DNA of 64,000 nt from Lentisalinibacter sp964427415 (GTDB lineage Bacteria > Pseudomonadota > Gammaproteobacteria > Steroidobacterales > Woeseiaceae). The stretch is taken from NCBI GenBank assembly GCA_964427415.1, contig CAYRUH010000004.1:1-64000 (forward strand), written 5' to 3'. The notes beneath the pieces were generated by a model. It was not told where the DNA came from. It ran no database searches and worked only from the letters and a program-made list of their open reading frames with translations. Position numbers and translations under genes: made by a program. Of the stretch, positions 24,294 to 33,132 are shown piece by piece. Each line of letters starts with the position of its first letter. Position 1 is the stretch's first letter.

Positions 24294-24492
24294 GGGCTTG
24301 CGCGGTACCCCTGCGCCGTAACTGCTCCCCCGCCCGGAGAGCTTCCCGCTCCGTCTAACGCACCGGAGGCATGATAAGGGTCAGCATATCACCGAACAAG
24401 GTGGTAACTACTTAAAAAAACGGCGCAAACGGAGCGCTGGCGCGGCTTCCGGCGGCCCGGAGCGCGCTTCGGGGAACGCGCGCCGCCGAGGG
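24294..24492. other. gspC / clpS intergenic region
   Basis: No gene is supported. It should contain the gspC promoter on the minus strand; an A-rich run (acttaaaaaaacgg at 24410-24423) and a small imperfect hairpin (tatcacc-N6-ggtggta, 24387-24406) are the only notable structures. There is no cold-shock gene upstream of clpS, unlike E. coli, which has cspD there. Confidence 0.4.
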
Positions 24493-24524
24493 TTGTCAAC
24501 GCCACCGGCGCCCGCATATATAAT
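24493..24524 (+). promoter_or_regulatory. Probable clpS-clpA promoter
   Basis: TTGTCA at 24493-24498 and TATATA at 24517-24522 (18-base spacing; a perfect TATAAT overlaps it at 24519-24524) lie 66 bases before the clpS ATG. This is the most promoter-like, AT-rich segment of the intergenic region. Confidence 0.6.
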
Positions 24525-24589
24525 CCGGGTCAGGGCATCGCCGACCCCGTGGATGTCGTCGTCGAACAGCAGGAAGCTCCCACCGGATC

Positions 24590-24919
24590 ATGAGCGAACA
24601 GACACCAAACCAGGATCAGCAGGACAATACCGGGCTGGCGGTCGAGGAATCCCGGCCAAAACTCAAGCGCCCGCCGTTATACCGGGTGGTGCTGATCAAC
24701 GACGATTTCACGCCCATGGAATTCGTGGTCGAGGTGCTGGAGCGTGTGTTCGGCATGGACCGCCAGAAGGCGACCCGGATCATGCTCGAGGTGCACACCC
24801 GGGGAAAAGGCGTCTGCGGCGTCTACACGTACGAGATTGCCGAGACCAAGGTGGCCCAGGTGAACGGCTACGCGCAACAGCACCAGCATCCGCTGCTGTG
24901 TACCATGGAGGAAGCCTGA
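24590..24919 (+). CDS. clpS: ClpS, N-degron adaptor of ClpAP
   Basis: This 109-residue adaptor binds proteins with N-terminal Leu, Phe, Trp or Tyr and hands them to ClpA. Core motifs are PPLYRVVLINDDFTPMEFVVEVLERVFGM (the NDD-TPM-V substrate pocket), ATRIMLEVHTRGKGVCGVYTYEIAETKV. The first 30 residues are the flexible extension that engages ClpA. It lies 41 bases before clpA, probably co-transcribed. aat, which creates Leu/Phe N-degrons, is 2.7 kb away. Confidence 0.97.
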   Translation: MSEQTPNQDQQDNTGLAVEESRPKLKRPPLYRVVLINDDFTPMEFVVEVLERVFGMDRQKATRIMLEVHTRGKGVCGVYTYEIAETKVAQVNGYAQQHQHPLLCTMEEA

Positions 24920-24960
24920 GCCCCTAGAACTACTTCGAAGACGGACGGTCGTAATCAACT

Positions 24961-27246
24961 ATGCTGAACAGTGAACTCGAATTCTGCCTGAACGAGGCCT
25001 TCCAGTCGGCGCGCGAGAACCGCCACGAATTCATGACGGTGGAGCATCTGTTGCTCGCGCTGCTGGACGTGCCCCAGGTACACGACGTGCTCAGGGCCTG
25101 CGACGCCGACGTGGCCAAGCTGCGCGAGCAACTCAGCGGATTCATAGACGAGTCGACCCCTCGGGTGTCGGTGGAAGAGGAAAACGACGTTCAGCCGACG
25201 CTCGGATTCCAGCGCGTGCTTCAGCGCGCGGTCTTCCATGTCCAGTCGAGCGGCCGCAAGGAGGTCACCGGCCTGAATGTGCTGGTGGCGATATTCAGTG
25301 AGAAGCAGTCCCAGGCGGTCTATTTCCTGAACCTGCAGGACGTCACGCGGCTGGACGTGGTGAATTACATCTCCCACGGCATCACCAAGTTCGGTGACGA
25401 GGGCGGCGAGAGCGCGGAGGCCGGCCAGGAGGAGCCGGGCGTCGAACCCGAGGGCGGGTCTTCGGCGCTGGAGAAGTACGCCACCAATCTGAACCGGATG
25501 GCCGAGGAGGGCCGCATCGACCCGCTGATCGGCCGCGCGATCGAGATCGAGCGCACGGTGGAGATTCTCTGCCGGCGGCGGAAGAACAATCCCCTCTACG
25601 TCGGCGAGGCCGGCGTGGGCAAGACCGCCCTGGCCGAGGGCCTGGCCCGGCTGGTCGTCGAGGAGAAGGTGCCGGAGGTGCTGCAGGACTGCACTATCTA
25701 CGCGCTGGACATGGGCGCGCTGATCGCGGGCACGAAATACCGCGGCGATTTCGAAAAGCGCCTGAAGGCGGTGCTGGCCGAAGTGCGCGAGGACCCGGGC
25801 GCCGTACTCTTCATCGACGAGATCCACACCGTGATCGGCGCGGGTGCGGCTTCGGGCGGGGTGATGGATGCCTCGAACCTGATCAAGCCCGTTCTCGCCA
25901 ACGGCGAGCTGCGCTGCATCGGCTCCACCACCTACCAGGAGTACCGGGGTATCTTCGAGAAAGACCATGCGCTGGCACGGCGCTTCCAGAAGATCGAGGT
26001 ACCGGAGCCCACCGTCGAGGAGACGGTCGAGATACTGAAGGGGCTGCGCAGCCGCTTCGAGGAGCACCACGGCGTGCGCTACGCGACCGAGTCGCTGGAG
26101 GTGGCGGCGGAACTGTCGGCACGCCACATCAATGACCGCCACCTGCCAGACAAGGCCATCGACGTCATCGACGAGGCCGGCGCGAACCTGCGCCTGAAGC
26201 CGGCGGCGGAGCGGGGCGACACGGTGACTGCGGAGATGGTGCAGAACGTCGTCGCCCGCATGGCGCGCATCCCGCCGAAGAGCGTGTCGGCCTCCGACAA
26301 GGACGTTCTGAAGAATCTGGAGCGGGACCTTAAACTGGTCATCTTTGGCCAGGACACGGCCATCGAGGCGCTGGCCTCGTCCATCAAGATGGCGCGCTCC
26401 GGCCTCACCGAGGAGGAGAAGCCGGTCGGCAGTTTCCTCTTCGCGGGCCCCACCGGCGTGGGCAAGACCGAGGTCACCCGTCAGCTCGCCCTCTCGCTCG
26501 GCATCGAGTTGGTGCGCTTCGATATGTCCGAGTACATGGAGCGACACACCGTCTCGCGGCTGATCGGCGCGCCGCCGGGGTACGTGGGCTACGACCAGGG
26601 CGGTCTCCTGACCGAAGCGGTGAGCAAGAACCCCCATTCGGTGGTGCTGCTCGACGAGATCGAAAAAGCCCATCCGGAAGTGTTCAATCTGCTGCTGCAG
26701 GTCATGGATCACGGCACGCTCACCGATAACAACGGGCGCAAGGCGGACTTCCGCAACGTGATTTTGGTCATGACCACCAATGCCGGCGCGGCCGAGGTGA
26801 GCCGCAGTTCCATCGGCTTCATGCAGCAGGATCACTCGAGCGACGCGCTGGCGATCATCAACAAGACGTTCACGCCCGAGTTCCGCAACCGGCTGGACGC
26901 CATCATCCAGTTCTCTTCGCTGGACGCGACTTCCATCGCCCGGGTCGTCGACAAGCTGGTTGTGGAGCTGGAGGCGAAGCTCACCGCCAGCAACGTCACG
27001 CTGGAACTGGACGACGAGGCGCGTTCCTGGATCGCAGAGCGAGGCTACGACCCGACCATGGGGGCACGGCCGATGGCGCGGCTGATCCAGGAGAGGATCA
27101 AACGTCCGCTCGCCGAGGAGCTGCTGTTCGGCCAGTTGGCCGAGGGCGGGCACGTGCGCATCCGCGTCAGCGCGGACGGCGATCTGGAACTCAAGCCCGA
27201 GCCGGTGCGCCGCGAGCTGGCCCACCTGCCGGAAGACTCGGAATAA
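24961..27246 (+). CDS. clpA: ClpA, AAA+ unfoldase of ClpAP
   Basis: This 761-residue Hsp100 unfoldase has an N-domain (MLNSELEFCLNEAFQSARENRHEFMTVEHLLLALL), a D1 module with Walker A GEAGVGKTALAEG, and a D2 module with GPTGVGKTEVTRQ. The ClpP-docking loop tripeptide IGF is present (SRSSIGFMQQD), so it should partner ClpP. Lack of the ClpB middle coiled coil separates it from ClpB. It is downstream of clpS and convergent with infA across a REP-like element. Confidence 0.97.
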   Translation: MLNSELEFCLNEAFQSARENRHEFMTVEHLLLALLDVPQVHDVLRACDADVAKLREQLSGFIDESTPRVSVEEENDVQPTLGFQRVLQRAVFHVQSSGRKEVTGLNVLVAIFSEKQSQAVYFLNLQDVTRLDVVNYISHGITKFGDEGGESAEAGQEEPGVEPEGGSSALEKYATNLNRMAEEGRIDPLIGRAIEIERTVEILCRRRKNNPLYVGEAGVGKTALAEGLARLVVEEKVPEVLQDCTIYALDMGALIAGTKYRGDFEKRLKAVLAEVREDPGAVLFIDEIHTVIGAGAASGGVMDASNLIKPVLANGELRCIGSTTYQEYRGIFEKDHALARRFQKIEVPEPTVEETVEILKGLRSRFEEHHGVRYATESLEVAAELSARHINDRHLPDKAIDVIDEAGANLRLKPAAERGDTVTAEMVQNVVARMARIPPKSVSASDKDVLKNLERDLKLVIFGQDTAIEALASSIKMARSGLTEEEKPVGSFLFAGPTGVGKTEVTRQLALSLGIELVRFDMSEYMERHTVSRLIGAPPGYVGYDQGGLLTEAVSKNPHSVVLLDEIEKAHPEVFNLLLQVMDHGTLTDNNGRKADFRNVILVMTTNAGAAEVSRSSIGFMQQDHSSDALAIINKTFTPEFRNRLDAIIQFSSLDATSIARVVDKLVVELEAKLTASNVTLELDDEARSWIAERGYDPTMGARPMARLIQERIKRPLAEELLFGQLAEGGHVRIRVSADGDLELKPEPVRRELAHLPEDSE

Positions 27247-27259
27247 TGCAGGAGCGACG

Positions 27260-27321
27260 GGTAGGAGGGCCTTCAGGCCCGATTCGGAAAAATGGATCGG
27301 GGCTGAAGCCCCTCCTACCGG
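27260..27321. repeat. REP-like palindrome pair between clpA and infA
   Basis: Two arms, at about 27260-27285 and 27294-27319, are inverted copies of each other (GTAGGAGGG.CTTCAG.CCCGAT). Each arm is itself a small hairpin: GGGCC-TTCA-GGCCC on the left, and GGGGC-TTCA-GCCCC when the right arm is read on the minus strand. The two arms differ at two positions, and the changes compensate within each inner stem. This is the signature of REP elements. It lies between two convergent genes, where it can also act as a bidirectional transcript end. Confidence 0.8.
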
Positions 27322-27322
27322 G

Positions 27323-27541
27323 TTAACGTCCCCGGTAGACGATGCGTCCCTTGGAGAGATCGTAGGGGGTCAGTTCCACCGTGACCTGGTCACCGGTGAG
27401 GATGCGGATGTAATGCTTGCGCATCTTGCCCGAGATGTGAGCCGTCACCATGTGACCGTTGTCGAGCTCCACACGGAATGTGGTATTCGGGAGCGTCTCG
27501 ACGACGACTCCTTCCATCTGAATGGCTTCTTCTTTCGCCAC
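27323..27541 (-). CDS. infA: Translation initiation factor IF-1
   Basis: This 72-residue OB-fold factor starts with GTG, giving M-AKEEAIQMEGVVVETLPN. Diagnostic motifs are FRVELDNGHMVTAHISGKMRKHYIRIL and DQVTVELTPYDLSKGRIVYRGR. It binds the 30S A site during initiation. The frame is open upstream, but AKEEAIQ fixes the start. Its place between clpA and aat matches E. coli. Confidence 0.98.
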   Translation of the reverse strand: MAKEEAIQMEGVVVETLPNTTFRVELDNGHMVTAHISGKMRKHYIRILTGDQVTVELTPYDLSKGRIVYRGR

Positions 27542-27588
27542 GTGTTCGGCACACCTCGGTTCGCTGGGAGGCCGGCATTGTGCAGAAA

Positions 27589-28338
27589 CTAGACCCCGTT
27601 TGCAACGCGGTCCGGGGCGGCCAGCGCCTGCGCCGGAAGCGGCTCGGCTGGCGCGTCTGTGAGTAGCTGACGTCCGGCACAATGGCGTCGCAGCAGGTCC
27701 AGGAACTCGCTTCTGGGCAGGGTCTCGGCGCCCATACTCAGCAGGTGGGGTGAGACCACCTGGCAATCGATCAGGGCGAAGTGCCGATGTCTGAGTTCGG
27801 TACCGAGTACCAGCAGCGCGGTTTTCGAGGCGTCCGTCCGTCGGCTGAACATGGATTCGCCGAAAAAGACGCGGCCGATCGCCAGACCGTAAAGCCCGCC
27901 GGCCAGCTCGCCACCCTGCCAGACCTCCACCGAGTGGGCCCAACCCCGGGCGTGCAGCTCGGCGAACGCCTCCTCCATCGCCGTGGTGATCCAGGTGCCG
28001 TACTGCCCCGGCCTGGGCTCGGCACAGTCCGCCATCACTCGACGGAAGGCCCGATTCCAGGTCACGGTGAAGCCGCAGCGGCGCAGGCTGCGGCGCAGGC
28101 TCCGGGAGACGTGGATGCCGCCCGGGCGGAGCACCGCGCGGGGGTCCGGGGACCACCACAGTACCGGCTGGCCTTCCTCGTACCAGGGGAATATGCCCCG
28201 CTCGTAGGCGGTCAGCAGCCGCTCCACCGACAGGTCACCACCGGCGGCGAGCAGGCCGTCCGGATCACGCAGCGCGAGTTCTGCGTCGGGGAATGCGTCC
28301 GGCGGGTCGTGCCGTGACAGCCAGTGGATGCGATACAT
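27589..28338 (-). CDS. aat: Leucyl/phenylalanyl-tRNA--protein transferase
   Basis: This 249-residue aminoacyl transferase adds Leu or Phe to proteins with N-terminal Lys/Arg, creating type-2 N-degrons for ClpS-ClpAP. Motifs are FPDAELALRDPDGLLAAGGDLSVERLLTAYERGIFPWY, PVLWWSPDPRAVL, GTWITTAMEEAFAELHARGWAHSVEVW, GGELAGGLYGLAIGRVFFGESMFS and LIDCQVVSPHL. Length is normal. It lies 47 bases upstream of infA and 18 bases after the DUF482 gene, probably in one transcript. Confidence 0.97.
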   Translation of the reverse strand: MYRIHWLSRHDPPDAFPDAELALRDPDGLLAAGGDLSVERLLTAYERGIFPWYEEGQPVLWWSPDPRAVLRPGGIHVSRSLRRSLRRCGFTVTWNRAFRRVMADCAEPRPGQYGTWITTAMEEAFAELHARGWAHSVEVWQGGELAGGLYGLAIGRVFFGESMFSRRTDASKTALLVLGTELRHRHFALIDCQVVSPHLLSMGAETLPRSEFLDLLRRHCAGRQLLTDAPAEPLPAQALAAPDRVANGV

Positions 28339-28356
28339 GAAGGGTCGCCAGGCGCT

Positions 28357-29571
28357 TCAGCCGGCCCGGCCCGCGTCAGTCTCACCGTCGCTCCCGTTGC
28401 CATCGGCTCCGATATCGCTGCGGAACGGAGAATGCGCCCCGGCCGCCTCGATGTAGTCGTCGATGTGCGCCTGCTCCTCATCGAGATAGCGCCCAACGGC
28501 GGCGGCAAACTGAGGATGCGCGAGCCAGTGGGCAGACCAGGTCGCGGTGGGCAGGAAGCCCCGGCGGATCTTGTGCTCTCCCTGTGTGCCGGGTTCGAAC
28601 AGGACGATACCCTCGGCGATGCAGTATTCGATAGCCTGGTAGTAACAGGTCTCGAAGTGCAGGCTGTGATAGTCTTCGTCGCTGCCCCAGTAGCGGCCGT
28701 ACAGTGTATCGCTGCCCCGGTAGAACACAGCTGCCGCGACGATATTGTCGTCGCACTCGGCGACGATCACCCGCAGGACGGCCGGCAGCGTCCGGCGCAG
28801 TTCCAGGAAGAACTTCAGGTTGAGATAGGGCAGGTTTCCGCGGCGCATGAACGTGTAACTCAGGAGCCGGAATACGTCAGTCCATTCGGCCTCGCTCAGT
28901 TCGTCGGCGGCGAGGTTACGGAAACCGATGCCGGCTTCGGCCACACGACGCCGTTCGCGCTTTGCCTTTTTCCGCTTGGCGGAGCTGAAGTCGGCGAGGA
29001 AATCGTCGAAGTCCCCATAGCCGCGGTTGCGCCACTGGAACTGGCAGTCCTTGCGGGCGTGGAAACCGGCTTCCTCCAGTGCGGGCAGTTCCTCCCGGAT
29101 CGGGAACAGGACATGGGCCGAAGAGAGGCCTCTTTCCCGGGCATGCGCTATCACCGCCGCCGCCAGCGTCGCGCGACGGGATTCCCCCCCCGGCTGCCGG
29201 GTCAGCAGCCGGTCACCGGTGGCCGGCGTGAATGGTACCGCGGCGACCAGTTTCGGGTAGTAGGGGAGCCCGGCACGGCGGTAAGCATCCGCCCAGGCCC
29301 AGTCGAAGATGAACTCGCCCCAGGAATGGGTCTTCTCGTACAACGGCACCGCGCCGACGAGTGCCCCGGCCTCGTAAAGCGCGAGGTGGCAGGGCGTCCA
29401 GCCGGTCTCGGGTGCTGCGCAGCGATGTCGCTCGGCCGCCGCCAGGAACTCATGGCGCAGGAACGGATAGCGTGGGTCGACCAGTGCGTTCCACGCTGCG
29501 GGCGCGATTCCGTCGACACCGGCATGCAGGCGCATGCCGGTGTCGTCTGCGCGTGGCGGCGGGCCGGCCAC
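28357..29571 (-). CDS. DUF482 / FemAB-like GNAT-fold protein
   Basis: This 404-residue protein belongs to the DUF482 (PF04339) group of FemAB/GNAT-like proteins: WNALVDPRYPFLRHEFLAAAERH, HLALYEAGALVGAVPLYEKTHSWGEFIFDWAWADAY, YYPKLVAAVPFTPATGDRLL, RNRGYGDFDDFLADFSSAKRKKAKRERR, and YGRYWGSDEDYHSLHFETCYYQAIEYCIAEG. Such genes often accompany aat; the biochemical role is not established. An internal ATG 12 codons later (MRLHAGV) is an alternative start. It lies between trxB (3 bases away) and aat on the same strand. Confidence 0.85.
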   Translation of the reverse strand: MAGPPPRADDTGMRLHAGVDGIAPAAWNALVDPRYPFLRHEFLAAAERHRCAAPETGWTPCHLALYEAGALVGAVPLYEKTHSWGEFIFDWAWADAYRRAGLPYYPKLVAAVPFTPATGDRLLTRQPGGESRRATLAAAVIAHARERGLSSAHVLFPIREELPALEEAGFHARKDCQFQWRNRGYGDFDDFLADFSSAKRKKAKRERRRVAEAGIGFRNLAADELSEAEWTDVFRLLSYTFMRRGNLPYLNLKFFLELRRTLPAVLRVIVAECDDNIVAAAVFYRGSDTLYGRYWGSDEDYHSLHFETCYYQAIEYCIAEGIVLFEPGTQGEHKIRRGFLPTATWSAHWLAHPQFAAAVGRYLDEEQAHIDDYIEAAGAHSPFRSDIGADGNGSDGETDAGRAG

Positions 29572-29574
29572 GGC

Positions 29575-30558
29575 TCAGGCCGCGGCCTCCCGGGAATGGT
29601 TCGTTTCCTGGGACTCGAGGTACTTGTCCGCATCCAGCGCGGCCATGCAGCCCGTGCCCGCCGAAGTGATGGCCTGGCGATAAACGTGGTCCGCCACGTC
29701 GCCGGCGGCGAACACGCCCGGAACGCTCGTGGCGGTCGCATTGCCGTCGAGGCCGGACTTCACCACGATGTAGCCGTTACGGGTCTCGAGCTGCTCGCGG
29801 AACAGCTCGGTGTTCGGGTTGTGGCCGATGGCGATGAAGACGCCCTCGCAGTGGATCTCGCGGGTCGCATGGGCGTGGGCCGCGTCCCGGATACGCACGC
29901 CGGTGACGCCGCCATCGTCGCCCAGCACCTCGTCGAGGACATGATCCCAGACGATCTCCACCTTGCCTTCGTCCGCCTTGGCGAACAGCTTTTCCTGCAG
30001 GATTTTCTCGGCCCGAAGGCTGTCACGCCGATGCACGAGGGTGGCCTTTGACGCGAGGTTGGAGAGATAAAGCGCTTCTTCCACCGCCGTGTTGCCGCCG
30101 CCGACGACGACCACGGGCTTGCCCCGGTAAAAGAAGCCATCACAGGTGGCGCAGGCCGAGACGCCGCGGCCCTTGTAGGCCTCCTCGGAAGGCAGACCCA
30201 GATACTTCGCGGAGGAGCCCGTGGCGATGATGAGAGCGTCACAGGTGTAGCTTCCGTAGTCGCCCTGCAGCGTGAACGGGCGTCGCGTGATGTCGGCGGT
30301 GTGGATGTGGTCATTGACGATCTCGGTGTCGAAGCGTTCCGCGTGACGGAGCATGCGGTCCATCAGACCCGGGCCCTGCAGGCCTTCCACGTCACCGGGC
30401 CAGTTGTCCACGTCTGTGGTGGTCATCAGCTGGCCGCCCTGTTCCATGCCGGTGACGAGCACCGGGTCGAGCCCGGCCCTGGCCGCGTAGACAGCCGCCG
30501 AGTAGCCGGCGGGCCCGGAGCCGAGGATGAGTACCCGGCAGTGTCTCGTCTCAGTCAT
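29575..30558 (-). CDS. trxB: Thioredoxin reductase
   Basis: This 327-residue flavoenzyme transfers electrons from NADPH to thioredoxin. Features are the FAD motif LILGSGPAGYSAAVYAARAG near the start, the redox-active CATC (SACATCDGFFY, about residue 136) and the NADPH motif VVGGGNTAVEEALYL. The start ATG at 30558 gives MTETRHCRVLILGSG, normal for TrxB; a longer frame upstream is not needed. It is divergent from ftsK, the usual gammaproteobacterial arrangement. Confidence 0.97.
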   Translation of the reverse strand: MTETRHCRVLILGSGPAGYSAAVYAARAGLDPVLVTGMEQGGQLMTTTDVDNWPGDVEGLQGPGLMDRMLRHAERFDTEIVNDHIHTADITRRPFTLQGDYGSYTCDALIIATGSSAKYLGLPSEEAYKGRGVSACATCDGFFYRGKPVVVVGGGNTAVEEALYLSNLASKATLVHRRDSLRAEKILQEKLFAKADEGKVEIVWDHVLDEVLGDDGGVTGVRIRDAAHAHATREIHCEGVFIAIGHNPNTELFREQLETRNGYIVVKSGLDGNATATSVPGVFAAGDVADHVYRQAITSAGTGCMAALDADKYLESQETNHSREAAA

Positions 30559-30758
30559 AATCGCTCCGCATCTGGTGCTTGCCGTGCCGGTGACGGGGCC
30601 CAACCCCGGCATCTACGGTCGAGTCAGAGAGGCTGAGTTTATTGGATTTCGGCCGAGGTCGGCAAAATCCCGTGCGCGACCGGCTGTCGCCGTGAAGTTG
30701 CCAAGGCGCCGACCCGAGACCTATCGTAGGCGGCTGCTTCCGAGACATAATCCCCGCT
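30559..30758. other. trxB / ftsK divergent intergenic region
   Basis: About 200 bases with no gene; promoters for both neighbours must lie here. I see no convincing consensus pair by eye. The sequence gagacataatcc (30739-30750), just before the ftsK ATG, resembles a -10 hexamer. Confidence 0.35.
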
Positions 30759-33089
30759 ATGACCAAAGCAACGCGTCTGAAACGCTCACGCACGGGCCCC
30801 CGCGCGCCGGTGCAGGCTCCGCTCGTGCGCACGCTCAGGGAGGCGGCACTGTGGGTGTTCGGGGCGCTGGCTATCATCCTCTTTGTGGCGCTGGCCTCCT
30901 ATCATCCGGCCGACCCTGCTTTCTCGCAGGCGGGCGGGGCGGAGCGCATCCATAACCGCATCGGTACCGTTGGGGCCTGGTTCTCGGACCTGAGCTACAT
31001 GCTGTTCGGAACGCCGGCGTACCTGTTCCCGGTGATGATGCTGTTCGCCGGCTGGCTCATCTTTCGCGAACGCCGGAATCCCGAGCCGCTGGACCAGGCC
31101 GAATTCGGGCTGCGCTTCGTCGGCTTCCTGCTGACGCTGGCGACGAGCTGCGGTCTCGGCACGCTGCACTTCGCTGCGGCGCAGCTCACGGAGAGCGCCG
31201 GCGGCGTGGTCGGACAACTCGTCGGCGGCGGCCTGCAATCGCTGATGGGCACACTGGGCGCGACGCTGCTGTTGCTGGCCGTTTGGGTGGGCAGCGTGGC
31301 GGTCTTCCTCGGCTTCTCCTGGCTGGCGGTCATGGACCATGTCGGCCACTTCGCCCTCGAGGGCTGGGAGCGGCTCGTCGGCCTGTTCGACCGGCTGCGG
31401 GACCGGGCCCGGGGGCGGCGCGCGCAGCAGGAGCGCCAGGAGGTGGTGCGGGCGGAGAAGAAGCGAGCCGCCGGCCGGCCGAAGCCCCGTATCGAGCCGG
31501 TGATACCGGCGCTCGAGACCAGCAGCCGGGTGGAGAAGGAGCGCCAGGTGCCCCTGTTCGAGCCGCCGGGCGCACGGGAACTGCCGCCGCTGAGCCTGCT
31601 GGACGATCCGCCGAAGCACAGCGCCGGCTATTCCGAGGACGCCCTGGAGGCCATGTCGCGGCTGGTGGAGCTGAAGCTGAAGGACTTCGGCATCGACGTC
31701 GAGGTGGTCTCCGTGCATCCGGGCCCCGTCATCACCCGCTTCGAACTGGACCCCGCGCCGGGCGTGAAGTCCGCCCAGATCTCCAACCTGGCCAAGGATC
31801 TGGCGCGCTCCCTGTCGGTGGTCAGTGTCCGCGTTGTGGAGGTCATCCCCGGCAAGGCCTACATCGGGCTGGAGATCCCGAACGAGACCCGGGAACTGGT
31901 GACCCTCGGGGAGATTCTGCGCTCGAAGGTCTACGACGAAATGGCCTCGCCGCTCACGCTGGCACTCGGCAAGGACATCGGTGGCAACTCGGTGGTGGCC
32001 GATCTCTCCCGCATGCCCCATCTGATGATCGCGGGCACCACCGGCTCCGGCAAGTCGGTCGGCATCAATGCCATGGTGCTGAGCCTCCTTTACAAGGCGC
32101 AGCCGGAGCACGTACGGCTGATCATGATCGATCCGAAGATGCTGGAGCTCTCGGTCTACGAGGACATCCCGCACCTGCTGACACCCGTCGTCACCGACAT
32201 GAACGAGGCGGCGAACGCGCTGCGCTGGTGCGTCGGCGAGATGGAGCGACGCTACAAGCTGATGGCGGCGCTGGGCGTGCGCAACATCGGCGGCTACAAC
32301 CGCAAAGTCCGCGAGGCCATCGATACGGGCGCGCCGCTGCAGGATCCCACCTGGGAGCCGCCGGAGCTGGTGGACGAGGACAAGCCCGTCGAGGCGCCGG
32401 GCCTCGAGCCGCTGCCCTTTGTCGTGGTGGTGATCGACGAGCTGGCCGACATGATGATGATCGTCGGCAAGAAGGTGGAGGAGCTCATCGCCCGCTTGGC
32501 TCAGAAGGCCCGCGCCTCGGGCATTCATATGATCCTGGCCACCCAGAGGCCGAGCGTCGACGTGATCACCGGCCTGATCAAGGCCAACGTGCCGGCGCGT
32601 ATTGCCTTCCAGGTCTCCGCCAAGGTGGATTCGCGCACTATCCTCGATCAGCAGGGCGCCGAGAACCTGCTCGGACACGGCGACATGCTGTTTCTGCCGC
32701 CGGGAACCTCCATGCCGGAGCGCGTGCACGGCGCCTTCGTGGCCGACCACGAGGTCCACAAGGTGGTGAAATATCTGCGCAAAGCCGGCCAGCCGCGCTA
32801 TATGGAGGAAATTCTCAGCGGCCCCACGAGTCCAATACCCGGCATGCCGGATATCGGCGGCGCCGGTGAGGCGGGCGTGGACAGCGAGCAGGACCCCCTC
32901 TACGACGAGGCGGTGCGCATCGTGACCGAGACCCGCAAGGCCTCGATCTCCGGGGTGCAGCGGCGCCTGAAAATCGGCTACAACCGGGCGGCGCGCATGG
33001 TGGAAGCCATGGAGGAGGCCGGCCTGGTGGGACCTTTGCAGGCGAACGGCTCACGGGAGGTGCTCGCGCCGCCGCCGCCAGAGGATTGA
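30759..33089 (+). CDS. ftsK: DNA translocase FtsK
   Basis: This 776-residue divisome protein pumps chromosome ends toward dif for XerCD recombination. The N-terminal part has four membrane segments (about 33-52, 83-103, 125-150 and 168-190), then a short charged linker. The motor has LEIPNETRELVTLGEIL, Walker A GTTGSGKSVGINAMVLSLL, Walker B VVVVIDELADMMM and LATQRPSVDVITGLIKANVPARIAF. The C-terminal gamma domain, with QRRLKIGYNRAARMVEAMEEAG, reads KOPS. The linker is much shorter than in E. coli FtsK, as in many other genera. Confidence 0.97.
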   Translation: MTKATRLKRSRTGPRAPVQAPLVRTLREAALWVFGALAIILFVALASYHPADPAFSQAGGAERIHNRIGTVGAWFSDLSYMLFGTPAYLFPVMMLFAGWLIFRERRNPEPLDQAEFGLRFVGFLLTLATSCGLGTLHFAAAQLTESAGGVVGQLVGGGLQSLMGTLGATLLLLAVWVGSVAVFLGFSWLAVMDHVGHFALEGWERLVGLFDRLRDRARGRRAQQERQEVVRAEKKRAAGRPKPRIEPVIPALETSSRVEKERQVPLFEPPGARELPPLSLLDDPPKHSAGYSEDALEAMSRLVELKLKDFGIDVEVVSVHPGPVITRFELDPAPGVKSAQISNLAKDLARSLSVVSVRVVEVIPGKAYIGLEIPNETRELVTLGEILRSKVYDEMASPLTLALGKDIGGNSVVADLSRMPHLMIAGTTGSGKSVGINAMVLSLLYKAQPEHVRLIMIDPKMLELSVYEDIPHLLTPVVTDMNEAANALRWCVGEMERRYKLMAALGVRNIGGYNRKVREAIDTGAPLQDPTWEPPELVDEDKPVEAPGLEPLPFVVVVIDELADMMMIVGKKVEELIARLAQKARASGIHMILATQRPSVDVITGLIKANVPARIAFQVSAKVDSRTILDQQGAENLLGHGDMLFLPPGTSMPERVHGAFVADHEVHKVVKYLRKAGQPRYMEEILSGPTSPIPGMPDIGGAGEAGVDSEQDPLYDEAVRIVTETRKASISGVQRRLKIGYNRAARMVEAMEEAGLVGPLQANGSREVLAPPPPED

Positions 33090-33132
33090 GCAGGAAATCG
33101 AGCGTGGGACTGAGCAAAGGATCGAAGCAGCG

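Noticed and set aside
24955..27225. A 756-codon open frame antisense to clpA
   Set aside because: High GC leaves few stops on the opposite strand. The translation has no recognisable domain, while the clpA strand is a perfect family match.
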